The position numbers were made by a program, and so were the translations under genes. DNA of 64,000 nucleotides from NCBI RefSeq assembly GCF_013283195.1, contig NZ_JABEKT010000004.1, positions 186,001 through 250,000 of the forward strand, read 5' to 3'. Positions 44,697 to 53,147 of the stretch are shown here, in pieces. The notes beneath the pieces are model-generated. The model had not been told where the DNA came from. It made no database searches and saw only the letters and a list, made by a program, of their open reading frames with translations. Numbering within the stretch: position 1 is the stretch's first letter; every line of letters begins with the position of its first letter. The stretch is from Ensifer adhaerens (GTDB lineage: Bacteria > Pseudomonadota > Alphaproteobacteria > Rhizobiales > Rhizobiaceae).

Positions 44697-45734
44697 TTGA
44701 CCAACGCCAACTCATCCCTTCCGATTCTCGATTTGCAACGCTTTGCGGCGGGCCATCCCGAGCGGGCGGCGGCGCTTGACGAATTGCGCAGCGTCGCCCG
44801 CTCGGTGGGCTTCTTCTATCTGGAGGGGCACGGGATTGCGCAGGAGCAGATCGATGGTGTTCTCGATCTCTCGCGTCGCTTCTTCGCTCTGCCGGAACAG
44901 GACAAGCTGGCGATCGAAATGCGCAAGTCGTCGCATTTTCGCGGCTACAATCGCGCCGGCCTCGAATACACCCGGGGCACGCAGGATTGGCGCGAACAGG
45001 TCGATTTCGGGCCCGAGCGCGAACGCATCGAGCTTAACGCTGGCGATGCGCCGTGGAAACGGTTGGTCGGTCCCAACCAGTTTCCTGACGCCCTGCCCGA
45101 CCTGAAGCCGGCGATCCTCGCCTGGATCGAGGCAGTCACCCGCCTTGGCATCCGCCTGATCGAGGTTTTCGCCGAGGCGCTCGGTCAGCGCGCCGACGTA
45201 TTCGAGCCGATTTACCGCGACGGCCCCAATCAGTTGTTGAAGATCATCCGCTATCCTGGCCGAGACAAGACGGAAAGCGACCAGGGGGTCGGCGCCCACA
45301 AGGACGGCGGTTTCGTCACCATCCTGCTTCAGGATGAAGTCGGCGGCCTGCAAGTCGACGACGGCAAGGGCGGCTGGATCGATGCGCCGCCGAAGCGCGG
45401 CACCTTCGTCATCAATGTCGGCGAGCTTCTGGAGCTGGCATCGAACGGCTACCTGCTTGCCAATGTTCATCGCGTGGTCACGCCGCCCGCCGGTGGTGAT
45501 CGCCGCTCGGTCGCCTTCTTCCTCGGCGCCAACCTCGCTTCCACCATTCCAGTTCTCGACCTGCCACCCGAGCTTGGCGCAGAAGTTCGCGGTGTGACGC
45601 AGGACCCGCTCAACCCCCTGTTCCATGAAGTCGGGCGCAACGTCCTGAAATCACGCCTGAGATCACACCCCGACGTCGCTGCGGCCCACCACGCCGATCT
45701 GGTCGAACAGCTGAAGGTGCCGGTGCCAGCCTGA
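44697..45734 (+). CDS. 2-oxoglutarate/Fe(II)-dependent oxygenase, isopenicillin-N-synthase-like
   Basis: 345 residues starting at TTG 44697, which follows GAAGGAG by 7 nt; no ATG is available. The N-terminal non-haem dioxygenase domain is LPILDLQRFAAGHPERAAALDELRSVARSVGFFYLEGHGI. The iron ligands are His and Asp in GAHKDGGFVTIL and His in NVHRVVTP, with Arg in RRSVAFF for 2-oxoglutarate. It precedes MetY by 48 nt. Oxidation of an organosulfur compound that feeds MetY is conceivable; this family also includes many other substrates. Confidence 0.87.
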   Translation: MTNANSSLPILDLQRFAAGHPERAAALDELRSVARSVGFFYLEGHGIAQEQIDGVLDLSRRFFALPEQDKLAIEMRKSSHFRGYNRAGLEYTRGTQDWREQVDFGPERERIELNAGDAPWKRLVGPNQFPDALPDLKPAILAWIEAVTRLGIRLIEVFAEALGQRADVFEPIYRDGPNQLLKIIRYPGRDKTESDQGVGAHKDGGFVTILLQDEVGGLQVDDGKGGWIDAPPKRGTFVINVGELLELASNGYLLANVHRVVTPPAGGDRRSVAFFLGANLASTIPVLDLPPELGAEVRGVTQDPLNPLFHEVGRNVLKSRLRSHPDVAAAHHADLVEQLKVPVPA

Positions 45735-45782
45735 ACAATGCAACTACAACTGCAACCGCTCAACCGCTGAAGGAAGCAATCC

Positions 45783-47144
45783 ATGACGATCCATCAAAAG
45801 CCTGAGGAACCTGCAGTCGAAGTCAAGGCGCCGAACGGCCTGCGCGATACGTCGCGGCCGCTTCAGCCCGAAACACTGGCGCTTCATGGCGGCAGCTATC
45901 GTTTCGATCCGGTCACCGGCGCGGTCGCCGTGCCGATCTATCAGACGACCTCCTACCAGTTGCCTGGGACAGACGGCGCCGACAAACTGTTTGCCCTCGA
46001 GGCCGCCGGCCATCTCTACACGCGCGTCTCCAACCCGACGCAGGATGCATTCGAGCAGCGCCTTGCCGAAATCGAAGGCGGTGCGGCGGCACTGGCGCTC
46101 GGGTCCGGCCAAGCGGCGTCGGCCTACGCCGTCCTCAACCTTGCCAGATCAGGAGACAACATCGTTAGCGCCGCCGGCCTCTATGGCGGCACCTGGGCGC
46201 TCTTCGCCTCGACGCTACAAAGTTTCGGCATCGAAGTACGCTTCGTCGACGCGTCCGATCCCGAGGCGTTTGCCACGGCGACCGATGACAAGACGCGGGC
46301 CTACTACGCGGAATCCCTTCCCAATCCGAGCCTCGAGGTCTTCCCGGTCGGCGAGGTCGCCGAGATCGGCCGCCGGTTCGGTATTCCGCTTGTCATCGAT
46401 AACACGGCAGCACCGTTGACCATTCGGCCGTTCGATCATGGTGCTGCGATCGTCGTCTATTCCACCACGAAGTATATCGGCGGACACGGCACCTCGATTG
46501 GCGGCGCCATCATCGATAGCGGCACCTTTCCCTGGCACGACCATGCCGCGCGCCATCCCAATCTGCACGAACCGGACGCGAGCTATCAGGGAAAGACCTG
46601 GCTGGAGAAGGCCGCCACGATCGACTTTCATCCCTATATCCTGCGCGCCCGTGCCGTGCTGCTGCGCGACCTTGGTGCTGCCATCAGCCCGCAGAATGTC
46701 TTCCAGTTCATCCAGGGGCTGGAAACCTTGCCGCTACGCATCCGCCAGCACAGCGAAAACGCCATCAAGGTCGCCGACTTCCTGCGCTCGCATCCCAAGG
46801 TGGCGCGGGTCATTTTTCCGAAGTTTCAGGAAGGCGTCGCCAAGGCGCGGGGCGAAAGATACCTGCGCAATGGCCACTTCGGCGCGTTGGTCGGTTTCGA
46901 GCTGAAAGACGGACGCGAGGCTGGTCGTTGCTTTATCGACGGGCTGCAGCTGCTCTACCATGTCGCCAATATCGGTGACGCGCGGTCGCTCGCGATCCAT
47001 CCGGCAACGACGACCCACTCGCAGCTCTCCGAGGCAGACCAACTGAGAACCGGCGTCACGCCTGGCTATGTCAGGCTATCGATCGGCATCGAGCATCCCG
47101 ATGACATCATCGCCGACCTGAAACAGGCCATTGACGCCGCCTGA
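45783..47144 (+). CDS. metY: O-acetylhomoserine aminocarboxypropyltransferase/sulfhydrylase
   Basis: 453 residues of the Cys/Met PLP family. The start QPETLALHGGSYRFDPVTGAVAVPIYQTTSYQ, GHLYTRVSNPTQDAFEQRLAEIEGG, IDNTAAPLTIRPFDHGA and the PLP-lysine loop STTKYIGGHGTSIGG identify the enzyme group that converts O-acetylhomoserine plus sulfide or a thiol to homocysteine or methionine. The end ATTTHSQLSEADQLRTGVTPGYVRLSIGIEHPDDI is typical. It lies downstream of the 2OG oxygenase in one operon and is followed by a strong terminator. Rhizobia often carry several paralogues, so it may use a thiol rather than sulfide. Confidence 0.9.
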   Translation: MTIHQKPEEPAVEVKAPNGLRDTSRPLQPETLALHGGSYRFDPVTGAVAVPIYQTTSYQLPGTDGADKLFALEAAGHLYTRVSNPTQDAFEQRLAEIEGGAAALALGSGQAASAYAVLNLARSGDNIVSAAGLYGGTWALFASTLQSFGIEVRFVDASDPEAFATATDDKTRAYYAESLPNPSLEVFPVGEVAEIGRRFGIPLVIDNTAAPLTIRPFDHGAAIVVYSTTKYIGGHGTSIGGAIIDSGTFPWHDHAARHPNLHEPDASYQGKTWLEKAATIDFHPYILRARAVLLRDLGAAISPQNVFQFIQGLETLPLRIRQHSENAIKVADFLRSHPKVARVIFPKFQEGVAKARGERYLRNGHFGALVGFELKDGREAGRCFIDGLQLLYHVANIGDARSLAIHPATTTHSQLSEADQLRTGVTPGYVRLSIGIEHPDDIIADLKQAIDAA

Positions 47145-47172
47145 GCCGGCGACGTCCACAATCTGCTCTTTG

Positions 47173-47201
47173 GCCCAACCGTCAGCAACGGTTGGGCTTT
47201 T
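47173..47201 (+). terminator. Intrinsic terminator after MetY
   Basis: GCCCAACCGT and ACGGTTGGGC pair perfectly over 10 bp around CAGCA, followed by TTTT. It lies 28 nt after the MetY stop and ends the oxygenase-MetY transcript. Confidence 0.9.
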
Positions 47202-47369
47202 GGCATACTCGCTGACCGGCTCAGGACTTGCGCAGATCGAGGATGCGCCCGAGGGTCAGAAGTCGCGGCTTGCCGTCTTGCACAGCGCCCGCGAAGGTAG
47301 GCCCGAACAGAAACATCATACCTGCTGCGCTGCCACGGTCGGGCTGCGCCAGTGGTGGAAGGAAACGCC

Positions 47370-48398
47370 ATGACGTTCGAAAATACCCAGGTCCTTCTTG
47401 CTTCCCGCCCAGACGGCAAGCCAAAACCGGATGATTTCGAGATCGGCCATTCCGCGATACCGGAACCTGCCGCAGGCCAGATCCTGCTGAAGATCCTCTA
47501 TCTATCGCTTGACCCCTATATGCGCGGGCGTATGAATGCCGGGAAATCCTACGCAAAGCCCGTCGAGATCGGCAGCGTCATGGAAGGCGGAACGGTGGCC
47601 CGCGTCGTACGGTCACGCCATCCGGATTTCGCCGAGGGCGATTTCGTGCTGTCGCATTCCGGTTGGCAAAGCTACGCGCTCTCCGATGGTGTGGGCCTGC
47701 GCAAACTCGACCCGCAGGCAGCACCCCTTACAACCGCGCTCGGCGTCTTGGGCATGCCGGGCTTTACCGCCTATTCCGGCCTTTTGACGATCGGCAAGCC
47801 GAAGGCGGGCGAAACGGTGGTGGTTGCCGCAGCAAGCGGCGCCGTGGGATCGGCCGTTGGCCAGATTGCCCGCATCAAGGGCGCGCGTGCCGTCGGGATT
47901 GCCGGAGGTGCTTCGAAGTGTGCGTTCGTTCGCGACGAACTCGGCTTTGACGCGGTCATCGATCACCGCGCAGCCGATTTCGCCGAGCAACTGGCAACAG
48001 CCTGCCCCGGCGGCATCGACGTCTATTTCGAGAATGTCGGCGGGCATGTCTGGGATGCGGTGTTTCCGCTGCTGAATGATTTCGCCCGCGTTCCCGTCTG
48101 CGGCTTGATCGCGCAGTACAACAGCCGCCCTGGCGAACAGACGGGTGGCGACCGCCTTCCCACCGTCATGCGCGACGTTCTGAGCAAGAGCCTGTCGATA
48201 CGCGGCTTCATCCAAAGGGAGTTCGTCGACCAGCGCCCCGACTTCTATCGCGAAATGGCCGCATGGATTTCCGCGGGCAAGGTTCGCTATCAGGAAGATA
48301 TCGTCGACGGTCTCGAAAACGCGCCGACCGCTTTCATCGGCCTGCTGGAAGGCCGCAACTTCGGCAAGCTCGTCATCCGCGTTGCCGACGAGGCGTGA
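47370..48398 (+). CDS. Zinc-independent MDR NADP-dependent oxidoreductase
   Basis: 342 residues from the ATG at 47370 (AAGGA about 8 nt upstream). Medium-chain reductase features: YLSLDPYMRGRM, LGMPGFTAYSGLLTIGKPKAGETVVVAAASGAVGSAVGQIARIKGARAVGIAGG (NADP Rossmann), VDVYFENVGG-type segment (IDVYFENVGGHVWDAVF), and FLQ/FIQREFVDQRPDFYREM. This matches the prostaglandin reductase/CurA/YncB-like group that reduces alpha,beta-unsaturated carbonyls. No zinc ligands are present. It is monocistronic between two terminators. Confidence 0.9.
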   Translation: MTFENTQVLLASRPDGKPKPDDFEIGHSAIPEPAAGQILLKILYLSLDPYMRGRMNAGKSYAKPVEIGSVMEGGTVARVVRSRHPDFAEGDFVLSHSGWQSYALSDGVGLRKLDPQAAPLTTALGVLGMPGFTAYSGLLTIGKPKAGETVVVAAASGAVGSAVGQIARIKGARAVGIAGGASKCAFVRDELGFDAVIDHRAADFAEQLATACPGGIDVYFENVGGHVWDAVFPLLNDFARVPVCGLIAQYNSRPGEQTGGDRLPTVMRDVLSKSLSIRGFIQREFVDQRPDFYREMAAWISAGKVRYQEDIVDGLENAPTAFIGLLEGRNFGKLVIRVADEA

Positions 48399-48404
48399 AA
48401 GCCG

Positions 48405-48431
48405 GAGCGGCGGCACGCGGTGCCGCCGCTC
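48405..48431. terminator. GC-rich convergent hairpin
   Basis: GAGCGGCGGCAC and GTGCCGCCGCTC form a perfect 12-bp stem with a GCG loop between two convergent genes. There is no T run, so it may be a weak bidirectional terminator or RNA-stability hairpin. Confidence 0.55.
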
Positions 48432-48436
48432 GACGC

Positions 48437-50209
48437 CTAAGGATTTCCGACAATTCCAAGGCTGGCCTTGCCGAGGCCGTCTTCAATAGACGCGGCCAGT
48501 TCCGGTGCATAACTCCTCATAGCCGGCTCAGTCGTCAGCGAGATTTGCTGCGGACCTTCCGCCGAACGCATTTCGTCAAGAGCGCTGGTCGCCTCCTGCG
48601 TCAACCCGAGCTGACCGGCGACAGCCAGTCGCAGCAGATTGACGGCCCGGTCCGACGAGTTTGCAAGCTGGCGCACGCGAAGCAGGGCCTCTTCGTAACG
48701 GCGCCCTCGATAGGCATCGAGGGCCAGCGTCAAAGCCGCGTCGTGATGCGTATACTCTCCATTTTCCTCTGCCAGTCGCGCCAGCCTCAGGCCTTCGGAC
48801 CAATGGCCGGAGATGTACTGCAACAGACCCATTCTGGCTGGGATAGCCTCATCCAGCGGATTGAGTGCGCTGGCGCGCTGTCCCGACAGAAAGGCAGCTT
48901 CCCGGTCACCGGCAGCAAAACGCGCCATCATCTGCGCAACGTAGCTCTGGCTCGCCTGGGGAGCAAGCGCGACAGCTCTGTCGGCAAGCTTCAGTGCTCT
49001 GTTGCCAACGGTCGGCGAGGCGCCTGCCTCGCCCGTCGCCACCAGGACCATGGCCAGGCTGGCCGATACATCGGGATCATTTGCCTTGTAGGCGAGCGAG
49101 CGCTCCAGGCAAGCGAGCGCATTCGCGAAATTTTCAGCATCAGCCCGCGCCAGCGCCAGATCGGCCTGCAACACGCAACCATATCCCAGCGACGGCGCTG
49201 CTATCTGGCGTGCGGTCTCCAGACTGGTGACCACACCGTCTTCACCCGCAAGCGCGCGCGCAAGTCGCACCAGAAGGGCTTGCTGGACTTCCTCGACGTT
49301 CCCGCCATCTTCGAGCGTCAGTTTCGAGGCGCCGGAGCGCAAGGCCTCGTTGCTCTGCGGGTCTACCACCTGCCAGGCAAGCTCGTGAGCATCGTTTGCC
49401 ATGTTGTAGCTGATCGACAGTTTATACTCCTTGCTGCCGGCAAGGCGGACAGCGGATCTGGGCGCAACCCAGCCGGTCACCGATGCGACGTCGATGCCCT
49501 CAGGCGGCTCCTGCGCCAGCGTCCGCACCGACGAGAACTGCGACAGCGCGTGGACCAGATAGCCCCCGACCCTGCGCCGCTCTTCGCTGCCTTTCAATTT
49601 TTGCGGTTCAACATCGACGATGATGGTCGGTTTTTCCGACAGGATCGGCTTCCAGGGAAATTGATCGGCCGTCGAAACATAAAAGGCAAAAGCAAGCGCC
49701 AAAACCCCTGCGCCGGCAAGGGCAACGTTCGCCATGGATAGGCGACGACCGACAACAGCCGTCAAAGACAATTGCTCGGGCGGCTCCGGCACATAAGAGG
49801 ACATCGGCGGCGGAGCGAGCAGAACCTGCGGCGGTTTGCCGTCAGACCGGACAAAGAGCGGCACGTAGTTGCCCTTAGGCAGCTCGATACGCAGCGTGGC
49901 TTCATCGCCAAGCGCTTCATAGTATTGTGCCAATGCAGCGCGAAGTCGCGACGCCTCGACCCGAACGATGGGGTCCGTTGCCGGATCGAACGAACTCGGC
50001 CGGGCAAAGACGTCGATCGCGATCGTATAGGCCTTCACCGACGCTGACCGCCCGGCGAAGAACTCTTCAACCAGGTATCGCAACAGTTTGCGGTGGCGCT
50101 CGGTGCCGTGAAAGCGCGGATCGCTTAGCATGCGATCGAGTTCGGCTCTGGCCGAGCGTTCGGCAACAGGGCAATAAGCCGCTCGGTCCGCGTCTTCTCC
50201 TGTTTTCAT
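48437..50209 (-). CDS. Membrane-anchored winged-helix regulator with TPR domain
   Basis: 590 residues. The N-terminal about 120 residues contain the winged-helix module seen in rhizobial CadC/cyclase-like regulators (FHGTERHRKLLRYLVEEFFAGRSASVKAYTIAIDVF, DPIVRVEASRLRAALAQYYEALG, ELPKGNYVPLF). A single membrane segment follows at about 158-179 (ANVALAGAGVLALAFAFYVS), so the C-terminal part would be periplasmic. That part has TPR-like helices (LKLADRAVALAPQASQSYVAQMMARFAAGDREAAFLSGQRASALNPLDEA). It is the nearest regulator to the sulfatase/Bat locus and its motif copies, so it is a candidate for the regulon controller, sensing the envelope. No direct evidence links them. Confidence 0.82.
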   Translation of the reverse strand: MKTGEDADRAAYCPVAERSARAELDRMLSDPRFHGTERHRKLLRYLVEEFFAGRSASVKAYTIAIDVFARPSSFDPATDPIVRVEASRLRAALAQYYEALGDEATLRIELPKGNYVPLFVRSDGKPPQVLLAPPPMSSYVPEPPEQLSLTAVVGRRLSMANVALAGAGVLALAFAFYVSTADQFPWKPILSEKPTIIVDVEPQKLKGSEERRRVGGYLVHALSQFSSVRTLAQEPPEGIDVASVTGWVAPRSAVRLAGSKEYKLSISYNMANDAHELAWQVVDPQSNEALRSGASKLTLEDGGNVEEVQQALLVRLARALAGEDGVVTSLETARQIAAPSLGYGCVLQADLALARADAENFANALACLERSLAYKANDPDVSASLAMVLVATGEAGASPTVGNRALKLADRAVALAPQASQSYVAQMMARFAAGDREAAFLSGQRASALNPLDEAIPARMGLLQYISGHWSEGLRLARLAEENGEYTHHDAALTLALDAYRGRRYEEALLRVRQLANSSDRAVNLLRLAVAGQLGLTQEATSALDEMRSAEGPQQISLTTEPAMRSYAPELAASIEDGLGKASLGIVGNP

Positions 50210-50428
50210 ACCGCGCCCCCATCTACCTACAACCCGAAAGAGAGTGCCAATGCGAGGTGAACTCTAGATCACACACCGGGCAGCGGGAAGTGAAATATTG
50301 ACCCGTCACAAAACATTTTCAAAGAAACGCCGCAGGTTCAAAATGAAACAGTGTCCGGACTTGAAAACCACTGAGTTCTCAGGGGAAAACCGATAGAACA
50401 GGGCGATGCCATACGAATGAATAACTAA

Positions 50429-50704
50429 TCACATTGGATTAGATTTGTTATCTGCATTGGCAAGACAGATGGAAATCACTTCCTCTTCGATCTCTAGGCA
50501 GATCAGTTCGTACTCCGACACCATCGAAGTATCCTGCGGATCACGCCGGCGCTGGCGATCAAGCATGGCATCCGCCTCGTCATAGGCCTCGCAAAGACTG
50601 GCGAGCGGCATGTTCTTGGCAGTCAGAAGCTGCAACTGGCCGCGCAGCGCCGGAAGCTTGAGCATCAGCTTCAAAAGTCCCCGTTGTTTGGCTTCGTTGG
50701 GCAT
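50429..50704 (-). CDS. Small hypothetical protein
   Basis: 91 residues with natural, helix-rich composition (LLKLMLKLPALRGQLQLLTAKNMPLASLCEAYDEADAMLDRQRRRD, then a C-terminal acidic helix YELICLEIEEEVISICL). There is no signal peptide or membrane segment, and I do not recognise the family. Start ATG 50704 has only a weak ribosome-binding site. A copy of the 17-bp motif oriented toward it lies 227 nt upstream, more than twice the spacing seen for the other genes. Confidence 0.65.
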   Translation of the reverse strand: MPNEAKQRGLLKLMLKLPALRGQLQLLTAKNMPLASLCEAYDEADAMLDRQRRRDPQDTSMVSEYELICLEIEEEVISICLANADNKSNPM

Positions 50705-50931
50705 TGTGCTCTACCCGATTGAACGATGATCGATGCTTCATGCCACACCTACGCGCGAAGACCTCCTTCACGCGCATCTTGCACAGATCGAGCGGTGTCA
50801 CCGCCACTCTGATTGCCAGCGTCTCGTTGAGATTTGCCTATCTGACGGATACAGTCTCGGGACAGGCAGATGACCAACTTCCGCCTGCACCTCTCCTGCG
50901 CTGCAGATTTGCAGGAACCTGGTCCGTGCGG

Positions 50932-50948
50932 AAGTACGTAACAGTTAC
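50932..50948 (-). promoter_or_regulatory. 17-bp regulon motif, copy 2
   Basis: The minus strand reads GTAACTGTTACGTACTT, the full consensus. It points toward the 91-aa gene 227 nt away, unusually far compared with 70-101 nt for the other copies, so an unrecognised shorter transcript may start nearby. Confidence 0.72.
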
Positions 50949-51191
50949 ATTGGTGCCGACCGCTTGACGCAGGCTGCATAAAGGCGCGGAACCACGCCGC
51001 TGGCACGCATCGGATCATGCATCGCTGACCGGGCCAGAGGATTTTCGCCGCGGCCGCTTTTTCATGAACCGCCAACGCGCGACAGACCGCAGCCGGTGCT
51101 GCTTGCCCGGCTTGGGCGATGCGCTACAGTTGGCGTTGCCAGGCGTTACGCTTGGGCTGCTGCGATCTTCGGCCTTCAATCGCTGCCGATT

Positions 51192-51208
51192 GTAACTGTT
51201 ACGTACTT
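51192..51208 (+). promoter_or_regulatory. 17-bp regulon motif, copy 3
   Basis: GTAACTGTTACGTACTT, identical to the consensus, 88 nt upstream of the exported hypothetical protein and oriented toward it. Confidence 0.78.
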
Positions 51209-51296
51209 CAACGCGGAATGCTGCTTCGCTTAGAATACCTGCGGCGACATCCGGCGACGGACCCTATCGCGTGTTGAGCACAACGGAGAGAATTCC

Positions 51297-51977
51297 ATGC
51301 GATCCTTGGACAAGATTTCTCGTGAACGACGTATTGTGACGTCCCTTTCCGCCGGGATTGCCGCGACCGTTATGACGCTGTTGAGCACAGAGCTTGCGGC
51401 AAGCGACGACAAACTGAGCGGCCTGCCGTCGCTTGTCCTTGGCGGACAGACGGCGACAGCGCAGACGTTCCAATTCGAGACCCCGTTCAACAATCTCGTC
51501 AATGCGGGGCCACTCTCAATTGTGCTCGAAAAGACAACTCTCGACGAGGTCAAGACCGCGTTCGGAGGCAACATTCGCAGCCGCTCTGTGGAGGGCCTGT
51601 CGATCGGCTGGCTGTGCTACGAGCTTGCGACCGGTAACCTGCCTCGGCGCATCTGGTTCGTCGCAAACGGCCGAGACGCCGCAACGCCCGCCGAAAAGCC
51701 GGTGACGTTCATCTCCACCGAAGAAGTGGCCGGCGACACCGATAAATGCGACACCCCAACCGTGGAGCTCGCCCCCCTGCTTCTACCGGTTCCGACCTTG
51801 AAGGACGGCACCGAAGCCTTGGAAAAACGCTTCGGCGCAGCGCCGCAGCAAGGGATGGCGCGCTACGCCCACGAACACCAGGATGAACAGAACACCACGG
51901 TTATGCAGTCGCTCGTTTACAGACTGAAAGACGGCCATATCGATGGCATCGCCTTCACACAGGTTACATCGAAATAG
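51297..51977 (+). CDS. Exported hypothetical protein
   Basis: 226 residues. A GGAGAG site precedes the ATG by about 6 nt. The N-terminus RRIVTSLSAGIAATVMTLLSTELAASDD looks like a signal peptide with a basic start. The mature part contains FNNLVNAGPLSIVLEKTTLDEVKTAFGGNIRSR, SIGWLCYEL and a C-terminal YRLKDGHIDGIAFTQV strand pair; I recognise no domain, although the DGxIxGIxF pattern suggests a small beta-rich fold like those that monitor other proteins. Two Cys could form a disulfide in the periplasm. A consensus motif 88 nt upstream ties it to the sulfatase regulon. It converges with the HAD phosphatase gene. Confidence 0.75.
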   Translation: MRSLDKISRERRIVTSLSAGIAATVMTLLSTELAASDDKLSGLPSLVLGGQTATAQTFQFETPFNNLVNAGPLSIVLEKTTLDEVKTAFGGNIRSRSVEGLSIGWLCYELATGNLPRRIWFVANGRDAATPAEKPVTFISTEEVAGDTDKCDTPTVELAPLLLPVPTLKDGTEALEKRFGAAPQQGMARYAHEHQDEQNTTVMQSLVYRLKDGHIDGIAFTQVTSK

Positions 51978-52037
51978 CAGCCATATCGGCATCACTCGCC
52001 ACTATGCCGGCGGCGAGTGATGTGGCCGCGACGTTGT

Positions 52038-53102
52038 CTATTTCTCGAAAGCGTAAATCCTGTTCCAGTCGTCCTTCATGTCGACGAGCAGCCACTTTCG
52101 CTGCTCGGCCTCGGTCATCGCCTTGTCGAGCTTGCCGATATGCGACTGGCGATCATAGGCCCATTCGCGCTCGCCGTCGGTGTGATGCACGATCATCCCG
52201 AAGCTCGGCCCGGAACCAGATGTAACCCACCGCAGCATTTCGTAGTCGCCGTCGGAATTGCCGGCTGCAAAGATCGGCCGCTTGCCAATGAACTTGTTGA
52301 TTCCCACCGGCTTGCCGGGACCGTCATCAACGAAGTCCACCTTCGGCTCGCGCATCAGCACGGGTGTGTCGCCCTGCAGTTCGTACTTGGTGGTTATGGT
52401 GCTGCCGACGACCTGCTCCGGAGGAATCCCATACATCTGCTCGGTCATCGTGCGCATGAACTCGACGCCGCCGCCGGAGACGATATAGGTCTTGAAATCG
52501 TTTGCCCTGAGATACTCCAGCAGCTCATTCATCGGCAGGAAGGTAATCTCGTTGTAGGGCCGGTCGAAGCGCGGATGCTTCGCGCTCGCAAACCAATCCT
52601 TGACGATCTTCGCGAACTCGTCGGAGGTCATGCCCGCATGCGTCGCCATCGCGAGTTCGACAATGCCCTTCTCGCCCGACGCAACGACACCAGCCATATC
52701 GCCCTTGAGCAGCGATGCGAACGGCTCCTTGTCCTTCCATTCCGGATGGTCCGGGGCCATGGCCTTGACACGGTCATTGATGAACATGCCCTGGAAGTAC
52801 ATCGGCTGCTCGCTCCAGAGCGTGCCGTCATTGTCGAAGACTGCGATGCGGTCCGCCTTGGCGACAAAATCCGGACCACCTTCGCTCGTCACCCGCGTCA
52901 CGAAGTCAATGATGGCCGATTTCGCCTCGCCGTCTTTCCAGGAGGGAAGGTCGGCCGGAGGCGCATCGGCGGCCAGGGCAAGCGCAGGCGCCGCCAGCAT
53001 CAGGGCGAGCGAAGCGGCCGCAGCCATAAAGGTCCGCCGCCGCCAGCCTTTCGCTCGTGAATTCCCTGCAATCGGCGCGCGCCGTCCTGCTATCATGGTC
53101 AT
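52038..53102 (-). CDS. Exported HAD-superfamily phosphatase
   Basis: 354 residues. A very strong GAGGAGGG site precedes the ATG at 53102. The leader has GWRRRTFMAAAASLALMLAAPALALA, with an arginine cluster that could use Tat. HAD motifs are FDNDGTLW (nucleophile and acid Asp), IVSGGGVEFM (motif II Ser/Thr region), a conserved Lys region and FAAGNSDGDYEML (motif IV). It is 45 nt downstream of the FGE gene in one operon, and resembles phosphoserine-phosphatase-like periplasmic HAD proteins. Sulfatase plus phosphatase suggests scavenging of sulfate and phosphate esters from outside. Confidence 0.87.
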   Translation of the reverse strand: MTMIAGRRAPIAGNSRAKGWRRRTFMAAAASLALMLAAPALALAADAPPADLPSWKDGEAKSAIIDFVTRVTSEGGPDFVAKADRIAVFDNDGTLWSEQPMYFQGMFINDRVKAMAPDHPEWKDKEPFASLLKGDMAGVVASGEKGIVELAMATHAGMTSDEFAKIVKDWFASAKHPRFDRPYNEITFLPMNELLEYLRANDFKTYIVSGGGVEFMRTMTEQMYGIPPEQVVGSTITTKYELQGDTPVLMREPKVDFVDDGPGKPVGINKFIGKRPIFAAGNSDGDYEMLRWVTSGSGPSFGMIVHHTDGEREWAYDRQSHIGKLDKAMTEAEQRKWLLVDMKDDWNRIYAFEK

Positions 53103-53147
53103 CGGGTACCCTCCTCAGCTGAAACAAGACTGCCTTGGCAAAGACGC

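Larger units (their letters stand above)
50705..51296. other. 592-nt intergenic region with two opposed motif copies
   Basis: It contains two copies of the 17-bp motif, pointing away from each other (50932-50948 toward the left gene and 51192-51208 toward the right gene), 243 nt apart. The stretch between them holds no ORF that I can support; the longest (108 codons, minus strand, 50749-51075) is Cys/Arg-rich and crosses the motif. Long leaders or a small RNA are possible contents. Confidence 0.55.
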
